Made by a program: the position numbers and the translations under genes. From assembly GCA_028696285.1 (NCBI GenBank), contig JAQVHJ010000077.1, positions 1-8,544 of the forward strand: 8,544 nt of DNA, written 5' to 3'. The notes under the pieces were generated by a model. That model was not told where the DNA came from. It saw only the letters and a program-made list of their open reading frames with translations, and made no database searches. The stretch comes from a bacterium (GTDB lineage Bacteria > AUK180 > JAQVHJ01). Numbering within the stretch: the first letter of the stretch is position 1; each line of letters opens with the position of its first letter. Shown in pieces: positions 6,285 through 8,544 of the stretch.

Positions 6285-6443
6285 AGATTGCTTCGTTGTT
6301 AACTTCGCTCGCTGACGCATCGCTGACACTTGCTAGATCTCGACTTTGTCTCGATAGCGCAATGACAAATACCATTATTTTGTTTGCAAACGATTGTATG
6401 TCATTATGAGAGAGGTCATGTAAATGACCGACCGTGGCAATCT
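6285..6443. repeat. Long imperfect palindromic repeat, copy 3 (diverged)
   Basis: Begins AGATTGCTTCG and ends GTGGCAATCT, whose outer seven bases pair perfectly. The core ATTATTTTGTTTGCAAACG followed by ATGTCATTATGAG matches the centre of copies 1 and 2 with several changes. The left arm is longer, with GCTCGCTGACGCATCGCTGAC and TCTCGACTTTGTCTCGATAG segments. The right arm carries a small nested dyad, GGTCATGTAAATGACC. It is clearly an older or composite member of the family. Confidence 0.75.
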
Positions 6444-6476
6444 AAAAAAATGGGGAAACTCCTAAACATAAATATC

Positions 6477-6505
6477 TTGACAATTTCTCAATTTGATATT
6501 ATAAT
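6477..6505 (+). promoter_or_regulatory. Consensus sigma70-type promoter of the TusA-family gene
   Basis: TTGACA (6477-6482) and TATAAT (6500-6505), both perfect consensus, are separated by 17 bases. Transcription would start near 6512, about 17 bases before the ATG. GGAG at 6516-6519 is the ribosome binding site, 9 bases before the start. Confidence 0.88.
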
Positions 6506-6509
6506 ATCA
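6494..6509. promoter_or_regulatory. 16-base palindrome over the -10 box, candidate operator
   Basis: TGATATTATAATATCA is a perfect palindrome that contains the whole -10 hexamer. A dimeric repressor bound here would occlude the promoter, which is otherwise strong enough to need control. No regulator gene is visible in the window. The AT-rich composition leaves room for chance. Confidence 0.45.
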
Positions 6510-6528
6510 TAAAATGGAGTTTTGAAAA

Positions 6529-6762
6529 ATGAATGTTGACGAAACCTTGGATTTATACGGATTGATCTGTCCGTTACCAATTGCAGAGACCGCGAAGAAG
6601 GTTAAGACAATGAAGTCGGGTCAGATTCTCGAGATTATTGCAACAGATGAAGGCATTGAAGCGGATTTCCCGAGCTGGTGCGAGAATACAGGACATGAGT
6701 TGATTAAGATAGAGAAGGATGAAAAGGAAGGGACATTTAAGATTTATTTAAAGATCAAGTGA
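6529..6762 (+). CDS. TusA/SirA-family sulfur carrier protein
   Basis: A 77-residue protein of the TusA/SirA/YedF family: small two-layer proteins that carry persulfide sulfur on a cysteine for tRNA thiolation, cofactor synthesis or sulfur oxidation and reduction. The diagnostic CPxP motif is present as C14-P15-L16-P17 (CPLP), preceded by the usual LDLYGLI strand. The C-terminal half has the typical DFPSWCENTGHELIKIE (about 47-63), including a second cysteine (Cys51). Length is normal for a single-domain member. It has its own consensus promoter. Its stop is only 4 bases from the stop of the convergent hydrolase gene. No other sulfur-transfer gene (tusBCD, tusE, dsr, or yeeE/yedE transporter) is nearby, so I cannot say which branch it serves and do not give it the name tusA. 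Confidence 0.92.
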   Translation: MNVDETLDLYGLICPLPIAETAKKVKTMKSGQILEIIATDEGIEADFPSWCENTGHELIKIEKDEKEGTFKIYLKIK

Positions 6763-6766
6763 TCTT

Positions 6767-7483
6767 CTAATCATACTGATTTATAAATTCTTCAATGTCC
6801 CGGAAGAGCTCCGGAGCATCATTATCTAAGGTAAGAACATGATATGAATTTTGATAGACCTTCAGTTTCTTATCTTGAGATCCTAATTCATTCAATGCAA
6901 TTTTTCTATTTATTTTTGGGACAATATGGTCATTTTCAGAATAGAATAATCTTACGGGAACTTTTACACTTGAAAGATTTTCCCGTCCCAGGTCAATTGC
7001 CTTAAACAATTCTGCGAAAGCATTGAAGGGAATCCTGTGATAAAATATTTCTTTCTTATCCGGGTTCTTAATATCTCCCCCGATACCTTTCATTGATTTT
7101 AAAAATGGTTTTCCAAGAATTGATGCAAGTCTATGAAGAAATGCCACCTTAAAAGGTCCCGAGATAAATGAAATAGTTGCAGTTTTCTCTGGAAATTTAT
7201 TTGCGATAACCGGCGCAAGGGATGCGCCGAGAGATAGCCCGATTAGATGAATTTTTTCTGATGTTTTAAGTAGGTCTTCGAATGCTTTTTCTAATGTTGA
7301 TATCCAATCTTCACATGTTACTTTACCGAGGTCTTTCCATTCTGTGCAATGCCCGGGAAGAAGGGGTATAACGACATTAAAATTTTTCTGTTGTAAATAT
7401 TCACCCAAATCCTGTACAGACGAAGGCCCGGAAGAAAATCCGTGGCTTATAAGGACACTGCTTTTAAGTTTATTCGAGATCAT
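6767..7483 (-). CDS. Alpha/beta hydrolase, Est30 / monoacylglycerol-lipase-like carboxylesterase
   Basis: A 238-residue serine hydrolase resembling Geobacillus Est30-type carboxylesterases, which hydrolyse short to medium acyl esters and monoacylglycerols. An oxyanion-hole HGFSSGP (14-20) follows the first strand. The nucleophile elbow is GLSLG (82-86, Ser84). The acid is Asp185 in YSENDHIVP, and the base is His215 in NSYHVLTLD, a spacing and context typical of Est30. There is no signal peptide, so it is probably cytoplasmic. ATG 7483 overlaps the upstream patatin-like gene by 14 bases; GAGGAG lies 13 bases before it inside that gene, somewhat far but the only good site. An in-frame TTG at 7504 lies on that same site and would add seven residues. 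The overlap implies an operon with the phospholipase and successive steps of lipid or acyl-ester breakdown. Confidence 0.9.
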   Translation of the reverse strand: MISNKLKSSVLISHGFSSGPSSVQDLGEYLQQKNFNVVIPLLPGHCTEWKDLGKVTCEDWISTLEKAFEDLLKTSEKIHLIGLSLGASLAPVIANKFPEKTATISFISGPFKVAFLHRLASILGKPFLKSMKGIGGDIKNPDKKEIFYHRIPFNAFAELFKAIDLGRENLSSVKVPVRLFYSENDHIVPKINRKIALNELGSQDKKLKVYQNSYHVLTLDNDAPELFRDIEEFINQYD

Positions 7484-8462
7484 TGATGCTGATATACTCC
7501 TCAATAATATACTGCCCGTCTTTTAAACCTTCATTAAACATTTTCGAAATGAATTCATGATCGAATTTCAAAGCTTTGTTGAGATGGTAGCGTTCATTGG
7601 GATAAATATTAATAATGGTTTTTCCGTGTTTATTCTGGATTATCGGGATGTTTTCACGTTTTGTATATATCACGAACAGGATATCTATATCTTCAGTTAT
7701 AACAGCAGTAATAGGGACGTTCTCCCCGATTACCGGGATACCTCCGTCCATTTTAATATCACCCTTAATATTTCCTGTCGGGAAAAGGAACGGGATTGAG
7801 GCGCTTGCCCAAAGAATTTTTGAAAGCTGTTGTTCATCCAGTTCCTGAGCAACATGAAATTCCTTGATATTTTTATAGTGCAGGTTTATTGTGCAGATTA
7901 TAAATTTTGTTTTTGAGTTGATGATTTTCTTATAGTTTAAATTTTCATCGAGGATCTTTCTCATCGGTTCCGGGTTCAGAAAACCGAGATTAAGAAGTTC
8001 CCATCCTTTCTTCCCGCCTAATAATATCTTGATTGCCATCGATGCTTTTCCCAGAAGAAATATTTCAAGCAGATCAAAAAATAAACCGATTACCTTTCGT
8101 TTATCAATAAAGAAAACATTTTCAAAAACTAGGTTATCCCAGATTGCAAGGGCATTATCCAATTCTCCCTGTGTAACGATGGCCCCGTTCAGAGCTCCGA
8201 CAGAGGTTCCTGCAACAACATCAAAAGAGATACCTAACTTGAAGAGTTCTTTTAATACCCCAACTTCATAACTTCCCCTTGCTCCCCCGCCTGAAAGAAC
8301 TAAACCCAATCTCTTGTTTTTTAAACTGATCTTTTCAGCAGTTCTCACAACAGGCAGCCCTGTCTTCTCATTATCAAGGAGAACACTATTTATTTGCTCC
8401 GCCTGAAATAAAAATTCAAGGATTTTACGCTTGTTCTCATCCTTGTGAAGTTTATAAAGCAT
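7470..8462 (-). CDS. Patatin-like phospholipase / lipid acyl hydrolase
   Basis: A 330-residue patatin-family enzyme, which removes acyl chains from phospholipids or other lipids with a Ser-Asp dyad. The oxyanion motif is GGGARG (58-63), the nucleophile GTSVG (85-89, Ser87), the conserved ASASIPFLFP block spans 219-228, and the catalytic Asp is in DGG (239-241). It most resembles bacterial single-domain (RssA/YchK-like) members. It has an extra N-terminal segment of about 50 charged residues before RLGLVLSGGG that I do not recognise. Residues 124-149 are strongly hydrophobic (IGLFFDLLEIFLLGKASMAI) and may touch membrane. ATG 8462 is the only in-frame start after a stop about 60 bases upstream; its ribosome binding site is weak. 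It overlaps the alpha/beta hydrolase gene downstream by 14 bases. Confidence 0.95.
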   Translation of the reverse strand: MLYKLHKDENKRKILEFLFQAEQINSVLLDNEKTGLPVVRTAEKISLKNKRLGLVLSGGGARGSYEVGVLKELFKLGISFDVVAGTSVGALNGAIVTQGELDNALAIWDNLVFENVFFIDKRKVIGLFFDLLEIFLLGKASMAIKILLGGKKGWELLNLGFLNPEPMRKILDENLNYKKIINSKTKFIICTINLHYKNIKEFHVAQELDEQQLSKILWASASIPFLFPTGNIKGDIKMDGGIPVIGENVPITAVITEDIDILFVIYTKRENIPIIQNKHGKTIINIYPNERYHLNKALKFDHEFISKMFNEGLKDGQYIIEEYISINDLE

Positions 8463-8479
8463 TATTCCGGAGGCAGGGT

Positions 8480-8544
8480 TTACGGAAGAAGCATTTTCGA
8501 AGAAGCTTTGATTAGACGATCAAATGTTTTTCGCTTTTTTAATT
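8480..8544 (-). CDS. Possible 3' end of an upstream gene (partial)
   Basis: A minus-strand frame open from the right edge encodes about 20 residues, LKKRKTFDRLIKASSKMLLP, and ends at TAA (8482-8480), 17 bases before the patatin-like start. This spacing and the basic, helical-looking tail would suit the end of another operon gene. It is too short to identify or to be sure it is coding. Confidence 0.3.
   Translation of the reverse strand, partial: LKKRKTFDRLIKASSKMLLP

Larger units (their letters stand above)
5639..6528. other. Repeat-rich intergenic region without a convincing gene
   Basis: About 890 bases hold no supported coding gene, tRNA or rRNA. The content, in order, is a direct duplication of a palindromic repeat with heptamer-like flank (5691-5831 and 5872-6024), a cluster of small hairpins (6055-6158), an AT-rich spacer, reverse-oriented heptamer-like repeats (6220-6276), a third diverged palindrome (6285-6443), and the promoter of the TusA-family gene (6477-6505). 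Short open frames here are translations of the repeats themselves. The stretch contrasts sharply with the tight gene packing on both sides. Confidence 0.8.

Noticed and set aside
6763..6766. Bidirectional terminator between the TusA-family gene and the hydrolase gene
   Set aside because: Only 4 bases separate the stops and no strong stem is visible across them.
7344..8271. Plus-strand open frames opposite the hydrolase and patatin-like genes
   Set aside because: They are antisense shadows of two genes with complete catalytic motifs.

Overview
The window is an AT-rich, gene-dense bacterial segment. It carries two convergent gene blocks and one repeat-filled intergenic stretch. Shine-Dalgarno sites, near-consensus sigma70-type promoters and 4-base stop/start overlaps are all bacterial. 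A K+-dependent membrane pyrophosphatase, a flavin-reductase-like protein and a TusA-family protein would fit an anaerobic or energy-limited lifestyle. The dispersed 'attgcttcgtc...gtcattgcgag' palindromes are of a kind I recall from several poorly cultured lineages. Nothing here fixes the phylum, and I do not assign one.

Layout. Bases 2-1840 (+) are the 3' part of a ClpA/ClpC-type two-ring AAA+ unfoldase gene that enters from the left edge. Its first ATPase domain looks intact. Its second has lost essentially every catalytic signature but keeps the pore loop and a candidate ClpP-docking loop. It overlaps by 4 bases a gene for a small flavin-reductase-like protein (1837-2352, +). Converging on this is hppA (2479-4491, -), a sodium- and/or proton-pumping pyrophosphatase with K+-dependence signatures. 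Its promoter sits at 4520-4548. Back to back with it, a promoter at 4568-4596 serves a two-gene operon of unknown function (4665-5246 and 5243-5638, +). The second product is a small membrane-anchored protein.

Bases 5639-6528 hold no convincing gene. They contain three copies of a long imperfect palindrome, heptamer-like repeats of the GGTGAAC type, and a cluster of small perfect inverted repeats. These look like non-autonomous mobile or REP-like elements. After this region a consensus promoter, whose -10 box lies inside a 16-base palindrome, drives a small TusA-family gene (6529-6762, +).

The right end is a minus-strand lipid-hydrolase pair: a patatin-like phospholipase (7470-8462) overlapping an Est30/monoacylglycerol-lipase-type alpha/beta hydrolase (6767-7483). 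A possible partial gene lies upstream at 8480-8544. The pair suggests stepwise acyl-ester hydrolysis of lipids. The rest of the window shows no single pathway.

The strongest candidate for something new is the Clp ATPase with a pseudo-ATPase second ring, translationally coupled to a flavin-reductase-like protein.
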